Shown: piece after piece, positions 14,188-21,783 of the stretch | How the letters are laid out: each line of letters begins with the position of its first letter | Position numbering within the stretch: the first letter of the stretch is position 1 | DNA from: UMGS172 sp045592985 | GTDB lineage: Bacteria > Bacillota > Clostridia > Oscillospirales > Acutalibacteraceae | Reading direction: 5' to 3' | Length of the DNA stretch: 21,783 nucleotides | Assembly (NCBI GenBank): GCA_045592985.1 | Contig: JAZNVU010000015.1 | Span: 1 to 21,783 of the forward strand | Notes under the pieces: generated by a model | Told to the model about the DNA's origin: nothing | Seen by the model: only the letters and a program-made list of their open reading frames with translations | Databases searched by the model: none | Translations under genes and position numbers: made by a program

Positions 14188-15825
14188 ATGCCAATAACAG
14201 ATATTTTGCAGAAGAATGCAGATTTTTATCCCAATGATACTAGTCTTGTTGAAATCAATCCGAAATTAGAAAGCCAGTCGAGAATGACATGGCGCGAATA
14301 TTCACTTATTGAGGCAAATCCCAATGAGGTTTATCGTAAAGAAATAACCTGGAGCGATTTTAACAAAAAAGCCAACCGTTTTGCAAACCTTTTAATGTCA
14401 AGAGGCATCAGAAAAGGGGACAAGGTTGCAATTCTTCTAATGAATTGCATCGAGTGGTTACCCATATACTTTGGTGTACTCAAAACAGGCGCATTGGCTG
14501 TTCCGCTTAACTATCGCTACGCAGCAGACGAGATAAAGTATTGTCTTGAACTCGCTGATGCTGATGTTCTGATTTTTGGTCCTGAGTTTACGGGACGTGT
14601 TGAAGAAATATACTCAAGAGTAAAAAAGGTAAAAATGTGGTTGTATCACGGTGAAGATTGTCCTACTTTTGCTGAGAGTTATGATAACCTTGTTTCATAC
14701 TGTTCGTCAAAAAATCCCAACATTAAACTTATTGACGATGATGATGCAGCGATATATTTTTCATCCGGTACAACGGGATTTCCTAAAGCAATTATACATA
14801 AACACAGAAGTCTTGTACATTCATGTTTAACCGAACAGAATCATCACGGACAAACAAAGGACGATGTTTTTCTTTGCATTCCACCGCTTTATCATACCGG
14901 TGCTAAAATGCACTGGTTTGGTAGTTTCTTAGTTGGAGGAAAAGCCGTCATTTTAAAAGGTATAAAACCTGAGTGGATATTAAAGGCTGTATCCGAAGAA
15001 AAATGTACAATCGTATGGTTGTTAGTACCTTGGGCACAAGATATTCTTGATGCAATTGACCGTGGTGATATTGATATTACCGATTACAACCTTTCTCAAT
15101 GGAGATTAATGCATATTGGTGCTCAACCTGTACCACCTAGTCTTATCAAACGTTGGAAACAAAAGTTCCCTAATCATTCGTATGATACTAACTACGGTCT
15201 TTCTGAGTCGATTGGTCCCGGTTGTGTTCATTTAGGCGTTGAAAATGAACATAAAGTCGGTGCTATTGGTAAAGCAGGCTTTGGGTGGGAAACCAAGATT
15301 GTTGATGAAAACGGTAACGTTGTTGCAAGAGGCGATGTTGGAGAGTTGGCTGTAAAAGGTCCTGGTGTTATGACGGCATATTATAAGGATGAAAAAGCAA
15401 CCAATGATGTTTTGAAAGACGGTTGGCTTTATACTGGTGATATGGCGTCAGAAGATGAAGATGGCTTCATTTTCCTGGTTGACCGTAAAAAAGATGTAAT
15501 TATCTCCGGTGGTGAAAATCTTTATCCTGTGCAGATTGAAGATTACTTGCGTAAGCATGATAAAATCAGCGACGTTGCTGTTATAGGTCTTCCTGATGCA
15601 AGACTTGGTGAGATAGCAACAGCCATTATTCAGGTTAAAGAAGGTTTCTCGTTGACCGAGGCTGATATTGAAGATTTTTGTCTTGACCTTCCGCGTTATA
15701 AGAGACCACGCAAGGTGATTTTTGCTGAAGTGCCAAGAAATCCAACCGGAAAAATAGAAAAGCCAAAACTTCGCAAGATTTATTGCGGTGACAGTGTTGT
15801 TGCTCAACAAAACGAGATTAAATAA
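14188..15825 (+). CDS. AMP-forming acyl/aryl-CoA ligase
   Basis: Adenylate-forming enzyme of 545 aa that joins a carboxylic acid to CoA through an acyl-AMP. The A3 phosphate loop is SSGTTGFPK (192-200). YGLSES (336-341), LYTGD (414-418), DRKKDVIISGGENLYP and the C-terminal NPTGK with catalytic Lys522 complete the family set. It resembles medium/long-chain and feruloyl/cyclohexene-carboxylate-type ligases; the acid is not predictable by eye. GAGG lies ten bases before the ATG. It is the first gene of a tight cluster (12 bases to iorA), so an aromatic acid or keto-acid-derived acid is a reasonable guess. Having this ligase plus a PaaK-type ligase in one cluster is notable. Confidence 0.85.
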   Translation: MPITDILQKNADFYPNDTSLVEINPKLESQSRMTWREYSLIEANPNEVYRKEITWSDFNKKANRFANLLMSRGIRKGDKVAILLMNCIEWLPIYFGVLKTGALAVPLNYRYAADEIKYCLELADADVLIFGPEFTGRVEEIYSRVKKVKMWLYHGEDCPTFAESYDNLVSYCSSKNPNIKLIDDDDAAIYFSSGTTGFPKAIIHKHRSLVHSCLTEQNHHGQTKDDVFLCIPPLYHTGAKMHWFGSFLVGGKAVILKGIKPEWILKAVSEEKCTIVWLLVPWAQDILDAIDRGDIDITDYNLSQWRLMHIGAQPVPPSLIKRWKQKFPNHSYDTNYGLSESIGPGCVHLGVENEHKVGAIGKAGFGWETKIVDENGNVVARGDVGELAVKGPGVMTAYYKDEKATNDVLKDGWLYTGDMASEDEDGFIFLVDRKKDVIISGGENLYPVQIEDYLRKHDKISDVAVIGLPDARLGEIATAIIQVKEGFSLTEADIEDFCLDLPRYKRPRKVIFAEVPRNPTGKIEKPKLRKIYCGDSVVAQQNEIK

Positions 15826-15837
15826 AGGAGTTTATAT

Positions 15838-17577
15838 ATGAAAAAGTTATTGATTGGTAACGCGGCTGTTGCGCGCGGTGCTTATGAAGCCGGCGTTAAC
15901 GTTGTTGCTTCTTATCCCGGTACACCTAGTACCGAGATAACTGAAGAAGTCGCAAAATTTGATGAAGTATATTCGGAGTGGTCGCCTAACGAAAAGGTTG
16001 CTGCTGAGGTGGCAATCGGTGCATCTATTGCCGGTGCTAGGGCAATGAGTTGTATGAAGCACGTTGGTCTTAACGTAATGGCTGACCCTGTGTTTACCGT
16101 TAGTTATTCAGGTGTTAATGGCGGTCTTGTTTTTTGCGTGGCTGATGACCCGGGTATGCATTCTTCCCAAAATGAACAGGACTCAAGGCACTATGCCAAA
16201 GCCTCAAAAATCATGATGCTTGAGCCTTCTGATTCTGCCGAGTGTAAGGATTTTACCAAAAAGGCATTTGAATTATCTGAAGAATTTGATACTCCGGTAT
16301 TTATTCGTTTGTCTACCCGCGTTTCTCATTCTCAGAGTCTTGTAGAACTTAGTGACCGTGAAAACGTAGCGGTTAAACCTTATGAAAAGAATATTGGCAA
16401 GTATGTTATGATGCCTGCTAACGCCATTAAACGCCATGTTGTTGTAGAAGACAGAATTTCTGCTTTAAAAGAGTTTGCTGAAACAAGTGAACTTAATTCA
16501 GTTGAAGATAACGGTTCTAAAATCGGTGTTATTTCGGCAGGTATTGCTTATGTTTACGCAAAAGAAGCATTGGGTGACAAGGTTGATTTTTTAAAACTTG
16601 GCATGGTGTACCCGTTACCCGATAATCTTCTTATAGATTTTGCAAAGAAACATGATATAGTTTATGTAATCGAAGAATTAGACCCCGTTTTGGAGGAGCA
16701 CTGCAGAGCGCTCGGAATTACAAACATTGCTGGTAAAGAGAAGTTTACTTTGCTCGGAGAATACACTCCTACAATGATTAAAACTGCAGTTTTGGGTGAA
16801 ATTGTACCTGAAACATTTGAAGTTAAGGAGAGTATTCCTGTTAGACCTCCTGTTATGTGCGCAGGTTGTCCTCACAGAGGTACTTTTTATGTTTTGAAGA
16901 AACTAGGTCTTACTGTTTCAGGTGATATAGGATGTTATACTTTGGGTGCCGCATTGCCTTTGCAGTCGGTTGACACCACTATTTGTATGGGTGCATCGGT
17001 CAGTGCCGCTTTGGGTATGGCTAAGGCTCAAGGAGCCGAGTTTAACAAGAAACTTGTTTCCGTAATCGGTGATTCTACGTTCATGCACTCGGGTATTACA
17101 GGTCTTGTAGATATCGTTTATAATAAAGGTAACAATACCGTTATTATCCTTGATAACTCTATTACCGGTATGACCGGTCATCAGAACAACCCTACAACAG
17201 GATATACCATTAAAGGTGAAGAGACTAAACAGGTAAACCTTATTGCTCTTTGTAAAGCAATCGGTGTTGAACATGTTGTCGTTGCCGACCCGTTTGATGT
17301 TAAGAATTTTGAAAAGGTTGTCAAAGAGGAAGTCGAAAGGGAAGAACCTTCAGTTATAATAGCTCAGCGTCCTTGTGCATTGCTTAAAACTGTTAAATAT
17401 TCAGGCTTTTGCAAGATAACCGAAAACTGCAAAAACTGTAAAATGTGTATGAAACTTGGTTGCCCTGCAATTACCATTAAGGATGACAAGGTTGTTATTG
17501 ACAGCACACAATGTAATGGTTGTGGACTTTGTATTAACGTTTGTCCCTTTAAGGCTATCGAAAAGGAGGAGAATTAA
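15838..17577 (+). CDS. iorA: Indolepyruvate:ferredoxin oxidoreductase, alpha subunit
   Basis: Large subunit of the oxygen-sensitive enzyme that oxidatively decarboxylates indolepyruvate, phenylpyruvate and hydroxyphenylpyruvate to aryl-acetyl-CoA, reducing ferredoxin. It is 579 aa. The N-terminal pyrimidine-binding half starts with GNAAVARGAYEAGVNVVASYPGTPSTE. The TPP/metal half contains GDIGCYTLG (362-370) and GDSTFMHSG (411-419) with a DNSITGMTGHQ segment. Two ferredoxin-type [4Fe-4S] motifs close the protein: C531, C534, C537 with C542-Pro, and C559, C562, C565 with C569-Pro. The C542 cluster spacing (CxxCxxCxxxxCP) differs slightly from the second, as is usual for IorA. AAAGGAG precedes the ATG. 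The stop codon abuts the iorB ATG. Confidence 0.96.
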   Translation: MKKLLIGNAAVARGAYEAGVNVVASYPGTPSTEITEEVAKFDEVYSEWSPNEKVAAEVAIGASIAGARAMSCMKHVGLNVMADPVFTVSYSGVNGGLVFCVADDPGMHSSQNEQDSRHYAKASKIMMLEPSDSAECKDFTKKAFELSEEFDTPVFIRLSTRVSHSQSLVELSDRENVAVKPYEKNIGKYVMMPANAIKRHVVVEDRISALKEFAETSELNSVEDNGSKIGVISAGIAYVYAKEALGDKVDFLKLGMVYPLPDNLLIDFAKKHDIVYVIEELDPVLEEHCRALGITNIAGKEKFTLLGEYTPTMIKTAVLGEIVPETFEVKESIPVRPPVMCAGCPHRGTFYVLKKLGLTVSGDIGCYTLGAALPLQSVDTTICMGASVSAALGMAKAQGAEFNKKLVSVIGDSTFMHSGITGLVDIVYNKGNNTVIILDNSITGMTGHQNNPTTGYTIKGEETKQVNLIALCKAIGVEHVVVADPFDVKNFEKVVKEEVEREEPSVIIAQRPCALLKTVKYSGFCKITENCKNCKMCMKLGCPAITIKDDKVVIDSTQCNGCGLCINVCPFKAIEKEEN

Positions 17578-18144
17578 ATGACTACTAATATTATGATTGT
17601 CGGCGTTGGCGGTCAGGGTACCCTCCTTGCTAGCCGTGTTTTGGGTAACGCAGTTATAAGTCAAGGTCATGATGTTAAAATTTCGGAAGTTCATGGCATG
17701 AGCCAGCGTGGCGGAAGTGTTGTTACATATGTCAAGTATGGTGAAAAAGTCCATTCGCCTATAATTGACCGTGGTGAGGCCGATATTATTCTTGCTTTCG
17801 AACTACTTGAGGCTTTAAGAGCGTTGCCTTACCTCAAAAAAGGCGGAAAAATGATAGTTAACAATCAGCAAATTGACCCAATGCCTGTTATTACAGGTGC
17901 CGCTAAATACCCTGAGAATATTGTTGAGAAATTAAGCGAAGTTGCCGATGTCACAGTTGCTGATGCATTAAGCCTTGCTAAAGAAGCCGGTAACATTAAG
18001 GCAGTTAATATCGTTCTTATCGGCGTTATGGCTAAAAAAAGCAACATTCCTTATGAATGCTGGGTTGAGACAATAAAAAACACTGTTCCGGCAAAGTTTC
18101 TTGAGGTTAACCTCAAAGCTTTTGATTTAGGTTATTCTATTTAA
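17578..18144 (+). CDS. iorB: Indolepyruvate:ferredoxin oxidoreductase, beta subunit
   Basis: Gamma-type domain subunit of the 2-oxoacid:ferredoxin oxidoreductase, 188 aa, partner of IorA. GVGGQGTLLASRVLG (9-23) is the conserved glycine-rich opening, and HGMSQRGGSVVTYVKYG is the other family hallmark. The gene starts directly after the iorA stop (TAAATG), with its GGAGG inside the last codons of iorA, so translation is coupled in the 1:1 ratio the complex needs. Confidence 0.95.
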   Translation: MTTNIMIVGVGGQGTLLASRVLGNAVISQGHDVKISEVHGMSQRGGSVVTYVKYGEKVHSPIIDRGEADIILAFELLEALRALPYLKKGGKMIVNNQQIDPMPVITGAAKYPENIVEKLSEVADVTVADALSLAKEAGNIKAVNIVLIGVMAKKSNIPYECWVETIKNTVPAKFLEVNLKAFDLGYSI

Positions 18145-18159
18145 AAGAGGTCTTATAAA

Positions 18160-19470
18160 ATGAGTAATTATTATCAACCTGAAATTGAAACTGCGTCAGT
18201 TGAGGAACTGCGTAAGCTTCAAAGTGAAAGACTTGTTAAACAAGTCAAACATGTTTGGGATAATGTTCCTTATTATCACAAAAAAATGGAAGAAAAAGGT
18301 GTAACTCCGGATGATATCAAAAGTGTTGATGACCTTCACAAACTTCCTTTTGTAACAAAAGATGATTTGAGGGAGTGCTATCCTTATGGTCTTTTGGCAA
18401 AACCGTTGTCTGAATGTGTTAGAATCCAGTCAACTTCAGGAACAACAGGTAAGCGTGTTGTTGCATTTTACACTCAAGAAGATGTTGAACTATGGGAAGA
18501 TTGCTGCGCTCGTGCTATTGTAGCCGTTGGCGGCACTAAAGAAGATGTATGTCAAGTATGTTACGGATACGGTCTTTTTACCGGTGGTCCCGGACTTCAC
18601 GGTGGTTCTCATAAAGTTGGTTGTCTTACATTACCTATGTCTTCTGGTAATACTGATCGTCAGTTGCAGTTTATGACCGACCTCGAATCCACCATTATCT
18701 GCTGCACGCCGTCCTATGCTGCTTATCTTGCTGAATCTATTCATGAACAAGGTCTTGAAGATAAGATTAAACTTAAAGCAGGCATTTTTGGAGCTGAAGC
18801 ATGGAGCGAAAGCATGCGTAAAGATATTGAGCAGAAACTCGGTATCAAAGCATATGATATTTATGGTCTTACTGAAATATCCGGCCCCGGTGTCAGCTTT
18901 GAATGTGAAGAACAGACAGGTATGCATGTTAACGAAGACCATTTTATACCTGAAATTATCAATCCCGAAACAGGCGAAGTTCTGCCATTAGGCGAAAAAG
19001 GTGAGTTAGTATTTACTTCTATTACTAAGGAAGCATTTCCTTTGCTCCGTTACCGCACTAAAGATATTTGTGTTTTATCCCGTGAAAAATGTTCCTGCGG
19101 TCGTACACTTATTAAAATGGCTAAACCTATGGGCAGAAGCGATGACATGCTTATTATCCGTGGTGTTAACGTATTCCCATCTCAAATTGAGGAGGTTCTT
19201 ATTGAGGTTGGCGGTGGAGATATTACTCCTAACTACCTTATTACTGTCGACCGTGTTAATAACACCGATACATTCGACCTTGATGTTGAAATGAGTGAAG
19301 AACTTTTCTCTGATGATGTTAAATCTGTTTCTAAGATAGAAAAGAACATTACTGATAAACTTCGTTCAGTGCTTGGACTTGGTGTTAATGTTCATCTTGT
19401 TAACCCCAAGACAATTACAAGAAGTGAAGGCAAAGCAAAACGTGTTATTGACAAGCGTAATTTGATTTAA
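18160..19470 (+). CDS. paaK: Phenylacetate-CoA ligase (PaaK type)
   Basis: AMP-forming ligase of 436 aa in the compact PaaK family, interconverting aryl acetate and aryl-acetyl-CoA. The phosphate loop is STSGTTGK (91-98). YGLTEISGPGVSFEC, EHI-like HVNEDHFIPEII, CSCGR and GRSDDMLIIRGVNVFPSQIE follow in the family order, and the C-terminal EGKAKRV supplies the catalytic lysine. It sits 15 bases after iorB, the classical ior-paaK arrangement. Working towards the acid it would release ATP from the IOR product; working the other way it would feed aryl acetates to IOR. Similarity to characterised PaaK is from recalled motifs. The exact aryl substrate is not determined. Confidence 0.92.
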   Translation: MSNYYQPEIETASVEELRKLQSERLVKQVKHVWDNVPYYHKKMEEKGVTPDDIKSVDDLHKLPFVTKDDLRECYPYGLLAKPLSECVRIQSTSGTTGKRVVAFYTQEDVELWEDCCARAIVAVGGTKEDVCQVCYGYGLFTGGPGLHGGSHKVGCLTLPMSSGNTDRQLQFMTDLESTIICCTPSYAAYLAESIHEQGLEDKIKLKAGIFGAEAWSESMRKDIEQKLGIKAYDIYGLTEISGPGVSFECEEQTGMHVNEDHFIPEIINPETGEVLPLGEKGELVFTSITKEAFPLLRYRTKDICVLSREKCSCGRTLIKMAKPMGRSDDMLIIRGVNVFPSQIEEVLIEVGGGDITPNYLITVDRVNNTDTFDLDVEMSEELFSDDVKSVSKIEKNITDKLRSVLGLGVNVHLVNPKTITRSEGKAKRVIDKRNLI

Positions 19471-19483
19471 GGGAGAAAATAAT

Positions 19484-19906
19484 ATGTTTATTAAACAACT
19501 TTCAATTTTTGTTGAGAATAAACCCGGTAGACTTCATGCGATTATGGACACTCTTAGTGATAACGGAATAAATATATCCGCACTATCAATTGCTGATACC
19601 ACTGATTTTGGTATTTTAAGAGTAATTGTCAGTGATACCGATAAGGCTAAAGCAGTTCTTAAAGAAATTGGTGTTATTTCAAAAGTAACAGATGTCATTG
19701 CAGTTTATATTGATCACCGCGTAGGAGGTCTGGCTGCTATTCTTGACCATGTTTCGGATGCTGGTCTTAGCATTAATTATATGTATGCATTTTTAGGTAG
19801 AACCGAGGGTAAAGCTCTTATGGTTATGAAACCGGATGATATCGATGCCGTTGCTTCAGTATTTAAGAGTAATGGAATAGAGTTGGCAGGCCCTGATGAA
19901 ATCTAA
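19484..19906 (+). CDS. Tandem ACT-domain protein
   Basis: A 140-aa protein made of two ACT domains and little else. The first is residues 1 to about 68, opening KQLSIFVENKPGRLHAIMDT with the typical GR.. ligand turn. The second, about residues 69-140, contains DHRVGGLAAILDHVSDAGLS. ACT domains bind amino acids. This architecture is commonly encoded next to paaK/ior genes in Clostridia and archaea. It is the last gene of the cluster, 13 bases after paaK, and has no catalytic or DNA-binding domain, so it probably senses an aromatic amino acid and acts on a cluster enzyme (inference). Confidence 0.88.
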   Translation: MFIKQLSIFVENKPGRLHAIMDTLSDNGINISALSIADTTDFGILRVIVSDTDKAKAVLKEIGVISKVTDVIAVYIDHRVGGLAAILDHVSDAGLSINYMYAFLGRTEGKALMVMKPDDIDAVASVFKSNGIELAGPDEI

Positions 19907-19945
19907 TTGAGTAAATTTTATCCTAAAATACCGGCTATGCTGTTA

Positions 19946-19990
19946 AAGAAAGACAGGGAACTTAATGTTCTCTGTCTTTCTTATATTTTA
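19946..19990. terminator. Shared terminator between the ior cluster and the MFS gene
   Basis: Sixteen-base arms at 19946-19961 and 19967-19982 pair with a single G-U around a 5-base loop. T-rich sequence follows on both strands. It ends the + strand cluster and the convergent minus-strand transporter gene. Confidence 0.88.
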
Positions 19991-19995
19991 TTAAA

Positions 19996-21234
19996 TTATG
20001 CTACATCTTTTTGCTTGGATTTCCATATTTTCAAATAAACAAACGTTGCAATGAGTGGGAATAACATTCCGACTAACATGCCGAGCTTCATACCAAACTG
20101 CTCTGGTAATAAACCTAATGTATTACCAAACTCGGTCATTGCTTCAGAAGCTATAACACTGTCGGTTATAATGCCAACAAGTTGCGGACCTATAGAAGCA
20201 CCAAAATCACCGCCTGCGGCCATTAGTGCGTAAATAAATACACCCGCATTAGGGAAACGATCAGATGCTATAATTAGGCAACCTGGCCACATCATAGCAG
20301 TAAAAATACCGGTCATAGCGCAGGCAATTAGTCCAATTACGGGAATGTTGATTACAGAAGAAACAAGATAACAGAGAGTGGCACCAATTGCACTGAAGAA
20401 CAAAACCTTTGCAATGTTTTTGCCATACTTTGAGTATAACGTTCTGCCGAGACCGAGTGTCAGTGAAAATAAAGCAACACCAAAAATATCGCCATAGAGT
20501 TTAGGGATTTTTAATGCTTGTTCTATATATCCTGAACACCATTGAGCCATAGTACATTCGGCCGAGCCTCCGAGAAAAATTGCAAAAAAACAAAGCCAAA
20601 GCGACTTGTCTTTCATTGATTGCAACACACCGGAGGATTTTTCGCTTGTTTTCATAACAGGAATATCGGCACCTGAAAATAAAATTGCAGAAATCAAGGG
20701 AACTATAGCCAAAATTAGGCTTAAAATCTGCCAATTATCGTTGCCAAATATAAGTAAGAAAACTGTGCTGAACAGAATCATTCCAACAACGCCCCAAGCA
20801 TAAATCGAGTGTAACTTACTCATTTCATGATCTGGGTCATCAGAGGGAATAGCGGCAATTGTTGGGGATATAAGCACTTCGGCTAAACCTGCTGCTGCTG
20901 AAAATATTATTGTTCCTATAACAAGACATAAATATATGCTGTCTTTTAGTAAATAGGGAAGTACTGCATAAATCACAATACCTAAAACAGCGATGGCAGG
21001 AGTTATTGCTACGGTTTTCTTGATGTTGAATTTATGCGAAAAGAATGAAAAAATCAAATCAACAGAAAGCTGAGTTAAAAAGTTTATTAAAACAAGCAAA
21101 CCAAGTAAAGAATATGAAATCCCATACAATGAATTGAAAGTTATAAATAGAATGGGAGATAGATTTGCTACAATTGACATTGTAATGCTTGTTGTATAGC
21201 AAGCGGCGATTACGCGTGAGTATTTTTTATTCAT
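19996..21234 (-). CDS. MFS transporter
   Basis: A 412-aa membrane protein with about 12 hydrophobic helices in two halves, separated by a charged loop near residues 195-212 (MKTSEKSSGVLQSMKDKS). Features fitting the major facilitator superfamily are the helix-2/3 loop FFSHKFNIKK and the mirrored second-half loop YSKYGKN. Conserved small-residue helices such as ALMAAGGDFGASIGPQLVG resemble sugar/fucose-permease-like Firmicutes MFS proteins. The substrate is unknown. AGGGG lies upstream of the ATG. It converges on the ior cluster and shares its terminator, so a metabolic link is possible but not shown. Confidence 0.85.
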   Translation of the reverse strand: MNKKYSRVIAACYTTSITMSIVANLSPILFITFNSLYGISYSLLGLLVLINFLTQLSVDLIFSFFSHKFNIKKTVAITPAIAVLGIVIYAVLPYLLKDSIYLCLVIGTIIFSAAAGLAEVLISPTIAAIPSDDPDHEMSKLHSIYAWGVVGMILFSTVFLLIFGNDNWQILSLILAIVPLISAILFSGADIPVMKTSEKSSGVLQSMKDKSLWLCFFAIFLGGSAECTMAQWCSGYIEQALKIPKLYGDIFGVALFSLTLGLGRTLYSKYGKNIAKVLFFSAIGATLCYLVSSVINIPVIGLIACAMTGIFTAMMWPGCLIIASDRFPNAGVFIYALMAAGGDFGASIGPQLVGIITDSVIASEAMTEFGNTLGLLPEQFGMKLGMLVGMLFPLIATFVYLKIWKSKQKDVA

Positions 21235-21265
21235 AAAATCAGCCCCTCATGAAAATACTTTTTTG

Positions 21266-21294
21266 ATTATACAATTATTAAACTATAAAAGCAA
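21266..21294 (-). promoter_or_regulatory. Promoter for the MFS transporter gene
   Basis: On the minus strand TTGCTT (21294-21289) and a perfect TATAAT (21271-21266) are 17 bases apart, about 32 bases upstream of the start codon. Confidence 0.6.
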
Positions 21295-21324
21295 TAATTA
21301 TTTGCTTATAAATTTAAAAAAGTG

Positions 21325-21353
21325 TTGACTTTTATTAATCTCATTAGTATAAT
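21325..21353 (+). promoter_or_regulatory. Promoter for tRNA-Ser
   Basis: TTGACT (21325-21330) and a perfect TATAAT (21348-21353) with a 17-base spacer, 26 bases before the tRNA 5' end. Confidence 0.8.
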
Positions 21354-21379
21354 AATCAATGTTGTCAAACATAGTTTTT

Positions 21380-21468
21380 GGAGACGTATCGAAGTGGTCA
21401 TAACGGGGCTGACTCGAAATCAGTTAGGGAGCAATCCCCCGCGAGTTCGAATCTCGCCGTCTCCGCCA
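21380..21468 (+). tRNA. tRNA-Ser (anticodon CGA)
   Basis: The acceptor arms GGAGACG and CGTCTCC pair fully, with G as discriminator and an encoded CCA. The anticodon loop CTCGAAA gives CGA, reading UCG. A long variable arm (GGGAGCAATCCCC) and GTTCGAATC T-loop are typical of a class II serine tRNA. CGA is the less common serine isoacceptor. Confidence 0.96.
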
Positions 21469-21470
21469 AT

Positions 21471-21506
21471 AAAAAGCAGCAAGCTTAATTGTTTGCTGCT
21501 TTTTTC
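21471..21506 (+). terminator. Terminator after tRNA-Ser
   Basis: Twelve-base arms at 21471-21482 and 21493-21504 (AAAAAGCAGCAA / TTGCTGCTTTTT) pair perfectly and end in a T run. Confidence 0.9.
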
Positions 21507-21550
21507 TATTTGTTTTACGAATCAATTTCAATGTTTATGCAAATAAAAGC

Positions 21551-21594
21551 AAAAAATAAGAGCCAAAAAACGTAAACAACGTTCCTGGGCTCTT
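21551..21594 (-). terminator. Terminator after tRNA-Leu
   Basis: On the minus strand AAGAGCC (21594-21588) pairs with GGCTCTT (21564-21558) and is followed by ATTTTTT. An inner AACGT/ACGTT pair lies in the loop. It begins three bases after the tRNA CCA end. Confidence 0.8.
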
Positions 21595-21596
21595 GA

Positions 21597-21680
21597 TGGT
21601 ACGGGTGACAGGACTTGAACCTGCACGTGAAAAACACTAGATCCTAAGTCTAGCGCGTCTGCCAATTTCGCCACACCCGC
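21597..21680 (-). tRNA. tRNA-Leu (anticodon UAG)
   Basis: The 84-base gene includes an encoded CCA. The anticodon loop CTTAGGA gives TAG, reading CUA and other CUN codons. The D-arm GGCGAAATTGGCAGACGC, long variable arm and GGTTCAAGTCC T-arm are typical of leucine tRNA. The acceptor arms GCGGGTG and CACCCGT leave a G-U pair at position 1:72 where G-C is usual. Confidence 0.95.
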
Positions 21681-21699
21681 ATATTAATTTTATTGGTTT

Positions 21700-21783
21700 G
21701 GGGCGCATCCGCGCTCCGCGATACTCTTGCGGTGCCCGACGTTTTCTCAGGCGTCGACACACGCCTTCGCCTCCGTCGACCGC
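21700..21783. other. GC-rich, palindrome-containing edge sequence
   Basis: About two thirds G+C, in contrast to the AT-rich surroundings. It contains two GTCGAC sites and the inverted pair GGCGT/ACGCC around 21751-21766. It has no ribosome site or convincing coding frame. It looks like the beginning of a repeat or inserted element cut by the window end. Confidence 0.5.

Overview
The window looks like a chromosomal segment of a low-GC, strictly anaerobic member of the Clostridia, probably a gut or rumen Oscillospirales/Ruminococcaceae-type organism. Evidence: AT-rich DNA, strong AGGAGG-type ribosome sites, several TTG/GTG starts, the Gram-positive order ylxM-ffh-rpsP-khpA-rimM-trmD, an HPr with both His15 and Ser46, and an oxygen-sensitive indolepyruvate:ferredoxin oxidoreductase. 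I cannot assign a species.

Region 1 (1-5190, + strand). At the left edge is a short composite ORF. Its C-terminal part looks like the tail of a large serine recombinase, and its N-terminal part like the start of an unrelated, possibly abortive-infection, gene: the scar of a mobile element. It runs through an intrinsic terminator. A CLC-F-type fluoride/proton antiporter gene follows, then asparaginyl-tRNA synthetase (asnS), then a large membrane protein combining two zinc ribbons with seven RCC1-like propeller repeats.

Region 2 (5191-7480, mostly - strand). A noncoding dispersed-type inverted repeat (about 5259-5400) is followed by two minus-strand genes: an orphan OppA-like lipoprotein, and downstream of it a 57-codon ORF whose ribosome site lies inside the lipoprotein gene's terminator hairpin. 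A divergent promoter region separates the lipoprotein from ylxM.

Region 3 (7490-10975, + strand). This is the conserved SRP/ribosome-maturation operon ylxM-ffh-rpsP-khpA-rimM-trmD, with a consensus promoter. It is not followed by rplS. After a roughly 300-base gap containing a promoter and a structured leader come ptsH (HPr) with a perfect terminator, and a coiled-coil/Pro-Val linker/zinc-ribbon protein.

Region 4 (12467-19982). A sodium:solute symporter gene has a promoter embedded in a 14-bp perfect inverted repeat, which can also be read as two CTTTAAAG sites 22 bp apart. A five-gene cluster with its own promoter follows: AMP-forming acyl/aryl-CoA ligase, iorA, iorB, a PaaK-type phenylacetate-CoA ligase and a tandem-ACT protein. 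IOR interconverts aryl-2-oxoacids and aryl-acetyl-CoA using ferredoxin, and PaaK interconverts aryl-acetyl-CoA and the free aryl acetate. The cluster can therefore either oxidise aromatic amino acids to aryl acetates or, in reverse, build aromatic amino acids from imported aryl acetates. The ACT protein is the likely amino-acid sensor.

Region 5 (19983-21783). A convergent MFS transporter is followed by tRNA-Ser(CGA) on the + strand and tRNA-Leu(UAG) on the - strand, each with a terminator. The last ~80 bases change abruptly to GC-rich, palindrome-containing DNA cut by the window end.
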